Shown piece after piece: positions 26,118 through 35,853 of a DNA stretch of 64,000 bases. A program made the position numbers and the translations under genes. Within the stretch, counting starts at the first letter, position 1, and each line of letters starts with the position of its first letter. The notes under the pieces are model-generated. The model did not search any database and was not told where the DNA came from. It saw only the letters and a list, made by a program, of their open reading frames with translations. The DNA comes from Peribacillus asahii (lineage in GTDB: Bacteria; Bacillota; Bacilli; Bacillales; DSM-1321), in the NCBI RefSeq assembly GCF_004006295.1, contig NZ_CP026095.1, positions 3,210,001 to 3,274,000 of the forward strand, written 5' to 3'.

Positions 26118-27398
26118 CTATTTCTCTTTTTTCGATGGAATCACATTGAACACAATATTCAGAATAATAGCTGTTAAACTACCAGCAACAATTCCACTAT
26201 CCGTTAAAACCTTCATACTCTCTGGAACTTGAGAAAATAAACCTGGAACAACGGAAACACCTAGACCCATTCCAACAGAGCAAGCAATAACTAATAAATT
26301 TCCTTGTGAATTAAAATCTACTTTACTTAGCATTTTGATACCAGCTGCTACTACCATACCGAACATAGCGATCATTGCTCCACCTAGAACAGCAGAAGGA
26401 ATGATAGTTGTAAACGCACCGATTTTTGGCATAAACCCAATTACAATCATAATACCAGCTGCTGTAAAAATAACATTCTTCGATTTAGCACCCGATAATT
26501 GAATTAAGCCAACGTTTTGCGAAAAAGCTGTATACGGAAAAGAATTAAATAATCCACCGATAATCGTCGCAATACCTTCTGAACGATATCCGCCAACTAA
26601 ATCTTTTTCTTTAATGTCTTTACCCGTAATTTCTCCTAATGCGTAATAGACGCCTGTTGATTCTACTAAACTAACAATAGCTACTAATGTCATAATAATA
26701 ATAGCTGTCACATTAAAGGTAGGTGTACCAAAATAAAACATATCAGGCATGTGTAGCCAAGATGCATCCTCTACTGCTTTAAAGCTTACTTTTCCCATAA
26801 AATAAGCAACAATTGTTCCACCAATCAATCCGATTAAGATCGAAATAGAACGAATGAAACCAGTAGAAAACTTGTACATAAGAAGAATAAAAATCAGCGT
26901 TCCAAAAGCTAAACCAATATTATCTAACGCTCCAAAATCAGGTGCTCCTTGTCCGCCCCCCATATTATTAATCGCAGCAGGAATTAACGTAAGCCCGATA
27001 ATCGTTACAACGGAACCTGTTACAACTGGAGGGAAGAACTTTGCCAATTTCCCAAAAAAATTACTAATTAAAAGGACAATCAATCCAGAAACTAAAATAG
27101 AACCATAGATGGATGTAACCCCATACTGACTTCCAATTGCAATCATAGGACCTACAGCTGTAAATGTACATCCTAATACAACAGGAAGACCAATTCCAAA
27201 AAATTTATTTTTCCAAACTTGAAGCAGGGTAGCAACTCCACACATTAAAAGGTCAATCGAAACTAAATACGTTAATTGCTCAGCGGTTAACTTTAAAGCC
27301 CCGCCAACAATTAGAGGAATAACAGCCGCTCCTGCATACATCGCAAGAACATGCTGTAATCCGAGTGAACCAACCTTCATCGGTGACTGTTTAGACAT
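26118..27398 (-). CDS. pbuX: Xanthine permease
   Basis: A 426-residue nucleobase:cation symporter (NCS2) with about 12-14 membrane segments. Family marks are [21 protein letters not shown]... at the N terminus, ALGEITGKD, and [18 protein letters not shown]. It imports xanthine. The ATG at 27398 lies 8 bp inside the end of xpt with GGAG upstream, so translation is coupled. Expression is set by the guanine riboswitch before xpt. Confidence 0.93.
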   Translation of the reverse strand: MSKQSPMKVGSLGLQHVLAMYAGAAVIPLIVGGALKLTAEQLTYLVSIDLLMCGVATLLQVWKNKFFGIGLPVVLGCTFTAVGPMIAIGSQYGVTSIYGSILVSGLIVLLISNFFGKLAKFFPPVVTGSVVTIIGLTLIPAAINNMGGGQGAPDFGALDNIGLAFGTLIFILLMYKFSTGFIRSISILIGLIGGTIVAYFMGKVSFKAVEDASWLHMPDMFYFGTPTFNVTAIIIMTLVAIVSLVESTGVYYALGEITGKDIKEKDLVGGYRSEGIATIIGGLFNSFPYTAFSQNVGLIQLSGAKSKNVIFTAAGIMIVIGFMPKIGAFTTIIPSAVLGGAMIAMFGMVVAAGIKMLSKVDFNSQGNLLVIACSVGMGLGVSVVPGLFSQVPESMKVLTDSGIVAGSLTAIILNIVFNVIPSKKEK

Positions 27399-27990
27399 GA
27401 GCAGCGGCTCCTTCCATTTCTTCTGCAAAAGTAATTTCGCCTTTTTTCAATGCTTGAATTCGAGCAAGCGATTCCACTTGGAAACCTTGATCTCGTAATT
27501 CCTTGCCTCCATCTTGGAAAGCTTTCTCAATGACAATTCCAATACCAACAACTTCTGCATCGACTTGGTTACAAATATCCACTAAGCCTCTTGCCGCTTG
27601 ACCTACCGCGAGAAAATCATCAATAATTAAAACTTTGTCTCCTGGGACAATATACTTATTAGAAACCGTAATAGTATTTGTTTCTTGTTTCGTGAACGAG
27701 TGAACAGAAGAAGTGATCAAATCTTCCGTTAACGTCAATGATTTGCGTTTACGAGCAAAGATTAGAGGTACATCTAATGTTAATGCCGTCATCACACCAG
27801 GACCAATTCCTGACGATTCAATCGTTAACACTTTTGTAATCTCTTTTCCCTCAAATCTCTTTGCAAATTCTTCCCCCATTTTTTTCATAAGCACCGGGTC
27901 CATTTGGTGATTCAAAAACGAGTCTACCTTCAAAATTGTTTCCGAAAGAGCTTCTCCTTCGTTTAAAATCTTTTCCTTTAAAAGCTGCAT
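27391..27990 (-). CDS. xpt: Xanthine phosphoribosyltransferase
   Basis: A 199-residue PRTase that converts xanthine and PRPP to XMP. The PRPP loop [19 protein letters not shown] is complete. GGAGGAAGCTTT precedes the ATG at 27990; an upstream in-frame ATG at 28038 would add 16 residues outside the family length. It starts an operon with pbuX under a guanine riboswitch. Confidence 0.94.
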   Translation of the reverse strand: MQLLKEKILNEGEALSETILKVDSFLNHQMDPVLMKKMGEEFAKRFEGKEITKVLTIESSGIGPGVMTALTLDVPLIFARKRKSLTLTEDLITSSVHSFTKQETNTITVSNKYIVPGDKVLIIDDFLAVGQAARGLVDICNQVDAEVVGIGIVIEKAFQDGGKELRDQGFQVESLARIQALKKGEITFAEEMEGAAAHV

Positions 27991-28060
27991 AAAGCTTCCT
28001 CCCAATCTAGGATGTTTATCTGTTGGCCATCTAGGCAAATATCACGATTTTGAACTATGC

Positions 28061-28230
28061 AAAAAGCCCGAGAACAATTGTCTGTTAAGTGAGACAATAG
28101 TTCTCAGGCTTCTACGAATATGGATACATTCATCATTCGTGATACACAAGATTTATTTCCCACTCATAGTCGGATTATTTACGGTAATCCGGTAGAAACT
28201 TGTGGGCCAATCCCCACGATTATACGAGCG
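28061..28230 (-). promoter_or_regulatory. Guanine riboswitch with terminator (xpt leader)
   Basis: On the minus strand the purine aptamer reads TATAATCG..., loop 2 and 3 sequences around ACAAGTTTCTACCGG and CCGTAAAT, and closes with CCGACTATGAGTG. The C in GACTATG corresponds to C74, which selects guanine over adenine. A terminator (GCCTGAGAACTATTGTCT with complement, T-run) occupies 28061-28112. The aptamer is 28158-28230. Confidence 0.95.
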
Positions 28231-28478
28231 AAACTATTAGATGCAATACATGCATTATAGCAACGTTATACACTTTTGAAAAGCTATTTTTCAAGAAAAA
28301 GACGAACTTATTTCCCGAATATGAATTCATCGTTCGCATTTTTTGGAAATTACAAATTTATTTCTATAGTTTAATTCTACAAAACACTCCCGATAGTTAC
28401 TTCGACTATTATACATAAATTTGTCCGTTAGAAGCTATGTACTTAAAATCGAGAGACTGTATAATATGCCTAATCATC
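28231..28478. other. Intergenic stretch without a supported gene
   Basis: AT-rich sequence upstream of the guanine riboswitch. It should hold the xpt promoter on the minus strand, but no convincing -35/-10 pair was fixed. A short plus-strand frame here overlaps the riboswitch and has no ribosome binding site. Confidence 0.5.
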
Positions 28479-28513
28479 AACAAAAGCCTTGGCGTCCAAG
28501 GCTTTTGTTGATG
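28479..28513 (-). terminator. Hairpin after ypwA
   Basis: CAACAAAAGCCTTGG and CCAAGGCTTTTGTTG form a perfect 15-bp stem with a 3-base loop, ending 3 bp before the ypwA stop codon. Confidence 0.75.
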
Positions 28514-28515
28514 AT

Positions 28516-30036
28516 TCAATTCAATTTATAGACATCCCTATATTTATCCTCTAAATAGGAAATCAAGTATTGTGCATTTAGACCTTCTCCTGTCGTTTCC
28601 TTCAAAATGTCTAATGGTTTCTTCATTTTCCCATACTGATGGATCCGTTCATTCAACCATTGCTTAATTGGTTCGATGTTACCGCTTGTTAATAGCTGGT
28701 CATAATGAGGCAAGTCTTGCAATATTGTTTGTTTCATTTGAGCTGCATACATATATCCTAGTGCATAAGATGGGAAATAACCAAAACTTCCGTCAGACCA
28801 ATGCACATCTTGTAAAACACCTACTCCATCATTGTCTGGCACAATCCCTAAATATTCTTCATATTTATCATTCCATACTTTCGGTAAATCTTTTACCTCT
28901 AATTCACCATCAAATAGCGATTTTTCAATTTCATAACGAATCATAATATGAAGAGGATATGTAAGTTCATCCGCCTCTACTCTAATGAGGGAAGGCTTCG
29001 ATTCGTTAATGGCTCGATAGAAGCTCTCTAGTGATACACCGGCAAATTGTTCCGGAGCGTATTTTTGTAACAACGAATATTGCTTCTCCCAAAAATACTT
29101 ATTTCGGCCAATGAAATTCTCAAAAAATAGCGATTGCGATTCATGAATTCCCATCGAAGTCCCGTCATCTAACAATGTTCCTGTTAACGCACTTGAGATA
29201 TTTTGTTCATAAATCGCATGACCACACTCGTGAATCGTTCCGAATATGGCTCCACGAAAATCATATTCATCATAGCGAGTCGTCACCCTCACATCACCGC
29301 GATTAATCCCTGTCGCAAATGGATGAACTGTTTCATCTAGTCGTCCTGCATCAAAGTCATAGCCCAATTGCTTTAGAATGTCTAAACTAAATTGTTTTTG
29401 CTTTTCTTTTGGAAAATATTTATACAAAAATGATGTATCTGGCTGATGCGAGCTCATTGAAATTTGTTTAACAAGCGGTACAATCCGTTCACGTAGCTCA
29501 GCAAATACTTGATCTAATACGTCAACCGTCATACCTGGTTCATACATATCTAATAACGTATTATACTTATAGCGTTCATATCCCCAATATTTAATGAATT
29601 TTCTTGTACAAGCAACAATCTGTTCTAAATACGGTTGAAATAAAGAAAAGTCTGCTTTTTCACGAGCCTCTTCCCAAGCGCTTGTCGATTTAGATTGTAA
29701 GATGACAAATTCCTTATATTCATCCATTGGAATCTTTTTATTACGTTCATAATTTTTTTTACATTCTTCTACCATTCTTTTTGTTACTTCTGATAATTGA
29801 GCTTGGTTATCCTTTGCTGAAAGCGTTGCAATAAAGTGAGCCATTTCCTTGCTCGTACCCATTTTAAACACTTCAGATGACAACATCCCAATAACTTCTG
29901 AACGCTGTTCGACCCCTTTTTTTGGAGCTCCTGTACGTAAGTCCCAATAAATCACAGAAAGTGCCTCATGATAAGCAGCGATTTTTTTTATATATTCTAA
30001 AAATTCTCGTTCAACCTTATCGATTGCAATAGCCAC
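28516..30036 (-). CDS. ypwA: Metallocarboxypeptidase, Taq (M32) family
   Basis: A 506-residue M32 zinc carboxypeptidase. The HExxH motif is in TIHECGHAIYEQ (about residue 266) and the family motifs GIHESQSLFFENF and GYFPSYALGYMYAAQ follow. It removes C-terminal residues from peptides in the cytosol. Position between xpt and the ypvA side is as in B. subtilis. It begins after AAAGGGGGAATAGCAA and ends at a strong hairpin, so it is likely monocistronic. Confidence 0.94.
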   Translation of the reverse strand: MAIAIDKVEREFLEYIKKIAAYHEALSVIYWDLRTGAPKKGVEQRSEVIGMLSSEVFKMGTSKEMAHFIATLSAKDNQAQLSEVTKRMVEECKKNYERNKKIPMDEYKEFVILQSKSTSAWEEAREKADFSLFQPYLEQIVACTRKFIKYWGYERYKYNTLLDMYEPGMTVDVLDQVFAELRERIVPLVKQISMSSHQPDTSFLYKYFPKEKQKQFSLDILKQLGYDFDAGRLDETVHPFATGINRGDVRVTTRYDEYDFRGAIFGTIHECGHAIYEQNISSALTGTLLDDGTSMGIHESQSLFFENFIGRNKYFWEKQYSLLQKYAPEQFAGVSLESFYRAINESKPSLIRVEADELTYPLHIMIRYEIEKSLFDGELEVKDLPKVWNDKYEEYLGIVPDNDGVGVLQDVHWSDGSFGYFPSYALGYMYAAQMKQTILQDLPHYDQLLTSGNIEPIKQWLNERIHQYGKMKKPLDILKETTGEGLNAQYLISYLEDKYRDVYKLN

Positions 30037-30145
30037 TTTGCTATTCCCCCTTTCAATCCTTTTAACTTTACCATATTATGTGAAGTCCATAAATAATCAT
30101 ACTTTTTCTATTAATTGATTTATGATAAAAAAATCCTCGCCCTAA

Positions 30146-30175
30146 TTGTTAACCTATTTATTTTTAAGTTGACAT
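30146..30175 (+). promoter_or_regulatory. BirA-type biotin operator overlapping the bioY promoter
   Basis: TTGTTAACC (30146-30154) and GTTGACA (30168-30174) are inverted half-sites about 14 bp apart, the Gram-positive BirA box layout. The right half overlaps a -35 TTGACA (30169-30174). Biotin-loaded BirA should repress bioY-bioD-bioA. The matching -10 is poor. Confidence 0.6.
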
Positions 30176-30224
30176 TATAAACTAAATAGTGCAAACTAAA
30201 ATGCAGTGAAAGGGGGTGTTTTAT

Positions 30225-30821
30225 GTGAGGGCAAAAACATTGGCCTATATTTCTTTATTTACCGCTCTAACAGTTGTCGGAGCCTATATTAAAATTCCAA
30301 TCCCGTACATACCATTCACACTCCAAATTGTGCCTGTTTACCTTGCTGGTGCTTTATTAGGACCTCGTATCGGTATGTTAAGTCAAATTTGTTACGTAAC
30401 AATTGGACTTATTGGAGTACCTGTTTTTGCTGAAGGAGGCGGTTTCGGTTATATTTTCAAACCTACATTTGGTTACTTATTAGGTTATATTGCCGGCGCT
30501 GCATTAAACGGATATCTCATTCAAAAACTACAATTACAAAAGATATTTTCTATTTTTTTAGCTAATGCAGCCACACTTTCGGTCGTATACCTATTTGGTT
30601 GTGCATGGCTTTATGGTTCTATGAAATGGATTATAGAAAAACCTTTATCCATTCAAGACACTTTATTCTTCGGCATGATTTTACCAATTCCAGGTGATTT
30701 ATTACTTTGTGTTATATGCTCTATCTTAATTTATCGACTAAAACCTCAAATTCGACGTTTTATATTAGATTCACAGGCAGCTCAACCGACAGAGAATAAA
30801 CAGAAAACAAACTACTTGTAA
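30225..30821 (+). CDS. bioY: Biotin transporter substrate-binding subunit BioY
   Basis: A 198-residue membrane protein with six hydrophobic segments, of the BioY S-component family for ECF-type uptake of biotin. PFTLQIVPVYLAGALLGPR and FGYLLGYIAGAAL are typical. GTG at 30225 is taken as start because AAAGGGGGT lies 7 bases before it and MRAKTLAYISLF matches the family N terminus. No ECF energising genes are near, so it must use a shared module. It leads bioD and bioA. Confidence 0.9.
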   Translation: MRAKTLAYISLFTALTVVGAYIKIPIPYIPFTLQIVPVYLAGALLGPRIGMLSQICYVTIGLIGVPVFAEGGGFGYIFKPTFGYLLGYIAGAALNGYLIQKLQLQKIFSIFLANAATLSVVYLFGCAWLYGSMKWIIEKPLSIQDTLFFGMILPIPGDLLLCVICSILIYRLKPQIRRFILDSQAAQPTENKQKTNYL

Positions 30822-30856
30822 GAGTGCATTACTTGATAGAAAAGGAGATAAAGAGA

Positions 30857-31576
30857 GTGGGACAAGCTTATTTTATAACCGGAACAGGAACCGATATTGG
30901 AAAAACAGTGGTAACGAGTTTCTTGTATAAAACACTGAATCAATTAGGCGTTAAAACAATGATTTGTAAACCTTTTCAAACTGGATATAGAGAAGATATA
31001 CAAGGTTATCCAGATCTCCATTGGTTTGAAACGGAATTAGGAGTAGAGAATTCAGGAATTTATCAGCTTAAACCAGAAACATCTCCTCATCTCGCAATCC
31101 GATTAACTCAGCAAGAAATTGATATCCCACGGATTTTAAATCGAATTCAACAATTACAAAAAGAGTTTGATGTAGTCCTTGTAGAAGGAGCTGGAGGATT
31201 GGCTGTTCCACTACTTGAACAAAAAACAGGTTTTTACATGACAAAAGATTTAGTAATAGATGCAGATCTGCCGATTATCGCTGTCTCCCCTAGTGGGTTA
31301 GGTGCTATTCACGACGCTTTGACTACTTTTACATATGCACAAGTATGTCAATTAAACATCCAATCTATCATCTTTAATCGGTTCAATCATACGAATGAGA
31401 TTCATCAAGATAATGTGCAAACAATTGAAAAATTAATAGCTGTTTCACCGCTTGTTTGTTTGCCAAATTTCGAAAATATACATACAGAAATGGACCAACT
31501 CATTGAAGAACTGGTTCAAAATAATCATTTTGTTACACAAATTCAGGAGGTGTTTAATTGTGTCCTACACAAATAA
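30857..31576 (+). CDS. bioD: Dethiobiotin synthetase
   Basis: A 239-residue P-loop ligase that closes the ureido ring of biotin from 7,8-diaminopelargonate, CO2 and ATP. Motifs: TGTGTDIGKTVV (P-loop) and VLVEGAGGLAVPL. GTG at 30857 is preceded by AAGGAG and gives the usual MGQAYFITGTGTD start. It overlaps bioA by 17 bp. Confidence 0.93.
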   Translation: MGQAYFITGTGTDIGKTVVTSFLYKTLNQLGVKTMICKPFQTGYREDIQGYPDLHWFETELGVENSGIYQLKPETSPHLAIRLTQQEIDIPRILNRIQQLQKEFDVVLVEGAGGLAVPLLEQKTGFYMTKDLVIDADLPIIAVSPSGLGAIHDALTTFTYAQVCQLNIQSIIFNRFNHTNEIHQDNVQTIEKLIAVSPLVCLPNFENIHTEMDQLIEELVQNNHFVTQIQEVFNCVLHK

Positions 31577-32939
31577 ACAATTAGAACAATGGGATAAAGA
31601 ATATGTTTGGCATCCATTCACTCAAATGAAATCGTATATTCAAAATAACCCATTAATTATTGAAAAAGGAAAAGGCAGCTACCTCTTTGATATAGAAGGA
31701 AAAGCTTACTTAGATGGATATGCCTCTCTTTGGGTCAATGTACACGGTCATAGTGATCCTGAGCTCAATTCAGCGCTGCATGAACAAATCGAAAAAATTT
31801 CTCATTCTACATTACTTGGTTCAGCAAATGTGCCATCTATTTTACTCGCAAAAAAACTAGCAGAAATCACTCCAGGAAACTTATCTAAAGTGTTTTACTC
31901 AGATACAGGGTCAGCGTCTGTTGAGATTGCCTTAAAAATTGCCTATCAATACTGGCAAAATATCGATTCAGAAAAATATAAACATAAGAACAAATTTATT
32001 TCTCTTGATGAGGCTTATCATGGAGACACGATTGGAGCAGTCAGCGTTGGAGGAATGGACTTGTACCATCGAATTTTCCAGCCGCTTTTATTTGAACGAA
32101 TTGCAATCCCTTGTCCGTATACCTATCGAATGGATGAAATCGGCAATGAAGAAGAAGTAAAACGCTATTGCCTGCACAGACTTGAAGAATTGTTACAGGC
32201 AGAATCAGAGCATATTGCCGGGTTAATTATCGAGCCTTTAGTCCAAGGAGCAGCTGGTATGATTACGCAGCCACATGGATTTTTGAAAGAAGTGGAAAGA
32301 TTATGCCGAGCGTATGATGTATTGTTAATTTGCGATGAAGTAGCCGTAGGATTCGGTCGTACCGGAACTCTTTTTGCTTGTGAACAAGAACAGGTAGTAC
32401 CTGATATTATGTGTATTGCAAAAGGCATTACAGGAGGCTATATGCCATTAGCTGCCACAATTGCAAGCGATAAAGTATATAATGCCTTCTTAGGAAATCC
32501 TGAAGAACAGAAAACGTTTTATCATGGCCATACATATACAGGAAACCAATTAGCCTGTTCGATTGCCCTAAAAAATATCGAATTAATTGAACAAAGAGAA
32601 CTAGTCAAAAATATTCAAATAAAAGCAAGAGCATTTAATCAATATTTATCTAAACTTTACGAGCTTCCAATTGTCGGCGATATTAGACAGCGCGGATTAA
32701 TGGTCGGAATTGAAATTGTGAAGAATCGGAAATCGAAAGAAACATTTTCTGTTCATGAACCAATTGTTAATCAAATTATTATGATAGCTCGATCAAAAGG
32801 ATTAATCATTCGCGAACTAGGCCCTGTTATTACGATGATGCCAGTATTAGCTATGAAACAAGAAGAACTACAGCAAATGGTTGATATTGTCTATCAATCC
32901 ATTGAGGAGGCCATGATTCACTATACATCTGTCCAATAA
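31560..32939 (+). CDS. bioA: Adenosylmethionine-8-amino-7-oxononanoate aminotransferase
   Basis: A 459-residue class III aminotransferase that forms 7,8-diaminopelargonate. HPFTQMKSY near the N terminus is diagnostic for BioA, and the PLP lysine is Lys288 in CIAKGITGGYMP. The GTG start at 31560 follows AGGAGGTGTTTAATT and lies inside bioD. The window has no bioF, bioB, bioW or bioI, so the local operon covers vitamer uptake and the two middle steps only. Confidence 0.94.
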   Translation: MSYTNKQLEQWDKEYVWHPFTQMKSYIQNNPLIIEKGKGSYLFDIEGKAYLDGYASLWVNVHGHSDPELNSALHEQIEKISHSTLLGSANVPSILLAKKLAEITPGNLSKVFYSDTGSASVEIALKIAYQYWQNIDSEKYKHKNKFISLDEAYHGDTIGAVSVGGMDLYHRIFQPLLFERIAIPCPYTYRMDEIGNEEEVKRYCLHRLEELLQAESEHIAGLIIEPLVQGAAGMITQPHGFLKEVERLCRAYDVLLICDEVAVGFGRTGTLFACEQEQVVPDIMCIAKGITGGYMPLAATIASDKVYNAFLGNPEEQKTFYHGHTYTGNQLACSIALKNIELIEQRELVKNIQIKARAFNQYLSKLYELPIVGDIRQRGLMVGIEIVKNRKSKETFSVHEPIVNQIIMIARSKGLIIRELGPVITMMPVLAMKQEELQQMVDIVYQSIEEAMIHYTSVQ

Positions 32940-32982
32940 ATACAAATAAAATGAAAAACCCTCTTATTATATTATAAAGAAG

Positions 32983-33045
32983 GCCTTGTTATAGAACATT
33001 GTTGATTTTTTACTCATTTTATCAACAATATTGTTTAACAAAACC
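32983..33045. repeat. Dispersed ~65-bp palindromic repeat, copy B
   Basis: GCCTTGTTATAGAACATTGTTGAT, spacer, ATCAACAATATTGTTTAACA; arms TTGTTGAT/ATCAACAA pair. Same element as 18264-18334. Confidence 0.65.
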
Positions 33046-33046
33046 T

Positions 33047-33089
33047 AAAAAAGTCAAGGCGGCTTATATGATCCACCTTGACTTTTTTT
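33047..33089. terminator. Bidirectional terminator
   Basis: AAAAAAGTCAAGGCGG pairs with CCACCTTGACTTTTTTT; lies between convergent bioA and ypvA. Confidence 0.85.
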
Positions 33090-35009
33090 CTAGGCTTGTA
33101 CTTTTGTTGGTAAAACAGAAACAATTTTTTCAACTACAGCTGGCTGCACATCTTTTTCAAGTAAAATATGGACAGAACCTTTATCTTCACTCGTTCGAAT
33201 TAAACGACCAATTCCTTGTCTTAATCGTAATAACATGTACGGCATATCTACTTTTTCAAACGGCTCATCTACCGCTTTTCGTTGCGCTGTGAAAACGGGG
33301 TCATGAGGCGGGAACGGCAAAGAGAAAATGACGACATTTTCAAGCGATGATCCCGGTACATCCAACCCTTCCCATAAATGATAGGAAAGCAGAACAGACT
33401 GCTCTTCTTCTTGAAATTTTTTCACAAGTTCACTGATTTCTGCATCTCCCTCAAAATAAAGCGGATAGCTGCTTTCTGAACAATGTTCACGGAACCATTG
33501 CAATTCTTCCTTCGATTGAAAAAGAACAAGTGTCTTTCCTTCATTTTCTTCAATCGTTTTCAACGTATACTGCAGCTTATCTTGCCCTCGATTTTCTTCA
33601 AAAGCAGGCATATAAATATCCATTACCTCATCGTAATCAAATGGAGATTCAACAGAAAAACTTAAATAATCTTGAATCCCAAGACTATCAGCAATATACT
33701 CAAATGATTGATTATCCGATAACGTAGCAGATGAGAAAATATATGGAAGCTGTTTATTAAATACTTGCTCGGCTAAAATATCTTTTACAAGACGCGGCAT
33801 AATAACGAGCGTTTTCGTTTCAGCATTTTCTTCAAACCACGTAATTGCTTGTTCGTTTCTAGCAAACAGCGATAACGAATACCCGAGTTGTTCTAAATAT
33901 TCTTCAACAACATTCAAATCATACTCATTAATCGTATACATTTCTGCTTCAAATACTAAACTTTCTTCCAGCTTTTCAATTTGCCGCTGAAATGTAAGAG
34001 CAAAGCTTGTTAATTGTGTCGATGAAGGAATTTCATATCGATTTGAACCGCTAACATGAACCGCCTTTTCTTTTAAAAGGTAAAAGAATTCTTCATTAAT
34101 ATCAATTAAGTCTTCAATCATAAATAAAGTTTCTTCACGTACTTGATTCGCAGATAAAAGCTCTAGCACTGTTTCTAGTGTTTGCTCACCAATTTTATAG
34201 GTAAGTGCTTTTTGAGCAGATAATTCTAGTAAGTGACCTTCATCAAAAACCACACAGCTATGCTCCGGCAACAATGGCAATTGACCTTCTCGTTTACGCT
34301 TCTCCTTTGTCCATACATGCTCCATGAAGAAATCATGAGAACAAATAATAAGATCTGCTGCTTTTCGATAATAGTCACGTGATAATGTTTGTCCACAACG
34401 ATGACGCTTATCGCAAGTAAAGCAGTTTTGCAGCGCATCCCAACCAACTTGGCCCCAGTCTTCATCATCTAAATATGGATACTGCTTTCGATCTCCATAA
34501 GGAGTATAGGAAGTCATAGATCCATGATCATGTACAAAGCTAGGTAATTCATCATACAATCGATCAATCCCTTCTGAATCAATATGATTGACTGCATGAT
34601 CCAGTTTCTTTAAGCACACATATTGATCATGATATTTCGCTAAACGTACATCCATCGTAATACCAAGAGCATCCTTAATCTTTTGAATGTCTCCTTCTTT
34701 TTTAACAAGCTGTTCAATTAGCGTTTCATCTGCACAAGATATAATCGCTGGTTTATTCGTATAACGCGCATAGCAGAGCGCATAAAGTAAGTACACAAGG
34801 GTTTTCCCTGTTCCAACCCCCGCTTCAGCAAAGCTTATCTTCTTTTCCTTAAATGCTTTTTCTAATTGAAAAGCCATAAAAACTTGCTCATCACGTAGCT
34901 CAAAGCCTTTATCGGGAAGAATATCGTAAAAAACATCACCGACCCATTCGGAAAGTTTATCATAAAAAGAATCTTCTTTAGTAACTGGAAAAGGTAGTGT
35001 TTTAAGCAT
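33090..35009 (-). CDS. ypvA: ATP-dependent DNA helicase, DinG/XPD type (YpvA)
   Basis: A 639-residue superfamily 2 helicase. Walker A is in AEAGVGTGKTLVYLL, the DEAH box is DEGH in CVVFDEGHLLEL, and the C-terminal motif VI is LRLRQGIGRLIR. Cysteines in YVCLKK and CFTCDKRHRCG fit the XPD/DinG iron-sulfur cluster. It probably unwinds damaged or structured DNA. The ATG at 35009 follows AAAGGGGAGACAAAA. Gene and place match B. subtilis ypvA. Confidence 0.9.
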   Translation of the reverse strand: MLKTLPFPVTKEDSFYDKLSEWVGDVFYDILPDKGFELRDEQVFMAFQLEKAFKEKKISFAEAGVGTGKTLVYLLYALCYARYTNKPAIISCADETLIEQLVKKEGDIQKIKDALGITMDVRLAKYHDQYVCLKKLDHAVNHIDSEGIDRLYDELPSFVHDHGSMTSYTPYGDRKQYPYLDDEDWGQVGWDALQNCFTCDKRHRCGQTLSRDYYRKAADLIICSHDFFMEHVWTKEKRKREGQLPLLPEHSCVVFDEGHLLELSAQKALTYKIGEQTLETVLELLSANQVREETLFMIEDLIDINEEFFYLLKEKAVHVSGSNRYEIPSSTQLTSFALTFQRQIEKLEESLVFEAEMYTINEYDLNVVEEYLEQLGYSLSLFARNEQAITWFEENAETKTLVIMPRLVKDILAEQVFNKQLPYIFSSATLSDNQSFEYIADSLGIQDYLSFSVESPFDYDEVMDIYMPAFEENRGQDKLQYTLKTIEENEGKTLVLFQSKEELQWFREHCSESSYPLYFEGDAEISELVKKFQEEEQSVLLSYHLWEGLDVPGSSLENVVIFSLPFPPHDPVFTAQRKAVDEPFEKVDMPYMLLRLRQGIGRLIRTSEDKGSVHILLEKDVQPAVVEKIVSVLPTKVQA

Positions 35010-35183
35010 TTTTGTCTCCCCTTTGTTTAACATCTTCTCTATTTTTTATAAAGGAACAGTCAATTATTCCTATGTAGTATATATTCTAAGACAAATTTAT
35101 ATTATCCTTTATTTTTTTAAAATGGTCAAGATTTTTACATAATTGGACGCTAAACAGTATGATGGATTAGCAGCTTTACATAA

Positions 35184-35216
35184 AAAAAACAGACTCCCTA
35201 ATTGGAGAGTCTGTCT
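35184..35216 (-). terminator. Terminator of the cold-shock gene
   Basis: ACAGACTC and GAGAGTCTGT pair around CCTAATTG, followed by a T-run on the minus strand, 12 bp past the csp stop. Confidence 0.8.
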
Positions 35217-35227
35217 GTGTTTTAGAA

Positions 35228-35428
35228 TTAAGCTTTAGTAACGTTAGAAGCTTGAGGTCCGCGTTGACCTTGTTCCACTTCAAAAGTCACGTCTTGTCCT
35301 TCTTCTAATGTTTTGAATCCTTCGCCTTGGATTGCTGAGAAGTGTACGAATACATCGTCTCCACCTTCACGTTCGATGAATCCAAAACCTTTTTCTGCGT
35401 TAAACCATTTTACTTTACCTTGTTCCAT
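35228..35428 (-). CDS. cspD: Cold-shock protein, Csp family
   Basis: A 66-residue OB-fold RNA chaperone. RNP1 KGFGFIER and RNP2 DVFVHFSAI are intact. It binds single-stranded RNA and DNA and melts structures in the cold. AGGAGGCAACAAA precedes the ATG. The symbol cspD is chosen by position and is not certain among csp paralogues. It is the last backbone gene before the integrated element. Confidence 0.9.
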   Translation of the reverse strand: MEQGKVKWFNAEKGFGFIEREGGDDVFVHFSAIQGEGFKTLEEGQDVTFEVEQGQRGPQASNVTKA

Positions 35429-35612
35429 TTTTGTTGCCTCCTAGTGCGCTTACGACACATTGTATTACTATCCTTGCTCATGAAATATTAAGGGCTTTCC
35501 TTAAACCTAGAACAAAAATAATTCTTCTTTAGAATAGCAGAAAAGGGAATGATAAGCAAGGTTGGAACGAATTATCAAACACCCACAACCATATTTTTTA
35601 CAGAAATTGACC

Positions 35613-35697
35613 TATCATCCTTTACGTGGCGGACGTTTCCCCCAGTACTGATAATAATCTGTACGAATAAATCCGTTAAAGAGCTTACGCTTCTTCG
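35613..35697. other. Attachment site copy (left), 85-bp direct repeat
   Basis: Identical over 85 bp to 44982-45066, which is the 3' end of rlmL including its stop. Similarity continues with two mismatches for about 12 bp on the element side (to 35709). This copy codes for nothing by itself; it is the displaced gene end created by site-specific integration. Confidence 0.92.
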
Positions 35698-35719
35698 GAG
35701 CGGGTTTACGACCCTTTTT

Positions 35720-35760
35720 CCGAAAGTGTTGCGGACACACTGCACCGAATACTTTTCCGC
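35720..35760. promoter_or_regulatory. Candidate arm-type integrase sites, left end
   Basis: Two copies of a CGgAAAAGTATTcGG-like motif: CCGAAAGTGTTGCGG (35720-35733, plus) and CACCGAATACTTTTCCGC (35743-35760, inverted). Three more copies lie at the right end (44902-44967), also just inside the direct repeat. Confidence 0.55.
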
Positions 35761-35853
35761 ATGTTCAGAATATCATAAAAGGTACGGATAAAAAAGTATT
35801 GTAGATGGATAATTTGCGTTATTTTATACCGTATCGAACGACTTCCTCGACTA

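Noticed and set aside
28200..28418. Plus-strand 72-codon frame near xpt leader
   Set aside because: Runs through the guanine riboswitch aptamer and has no translation signal.
35549..35791. Plus-strand 80-codon frame across the left attachment site
   Set aside because: Consists of the antisense of the rlmL end plus arm sites; a similar antisense frame exists at the right copy, as expected from the repeat.
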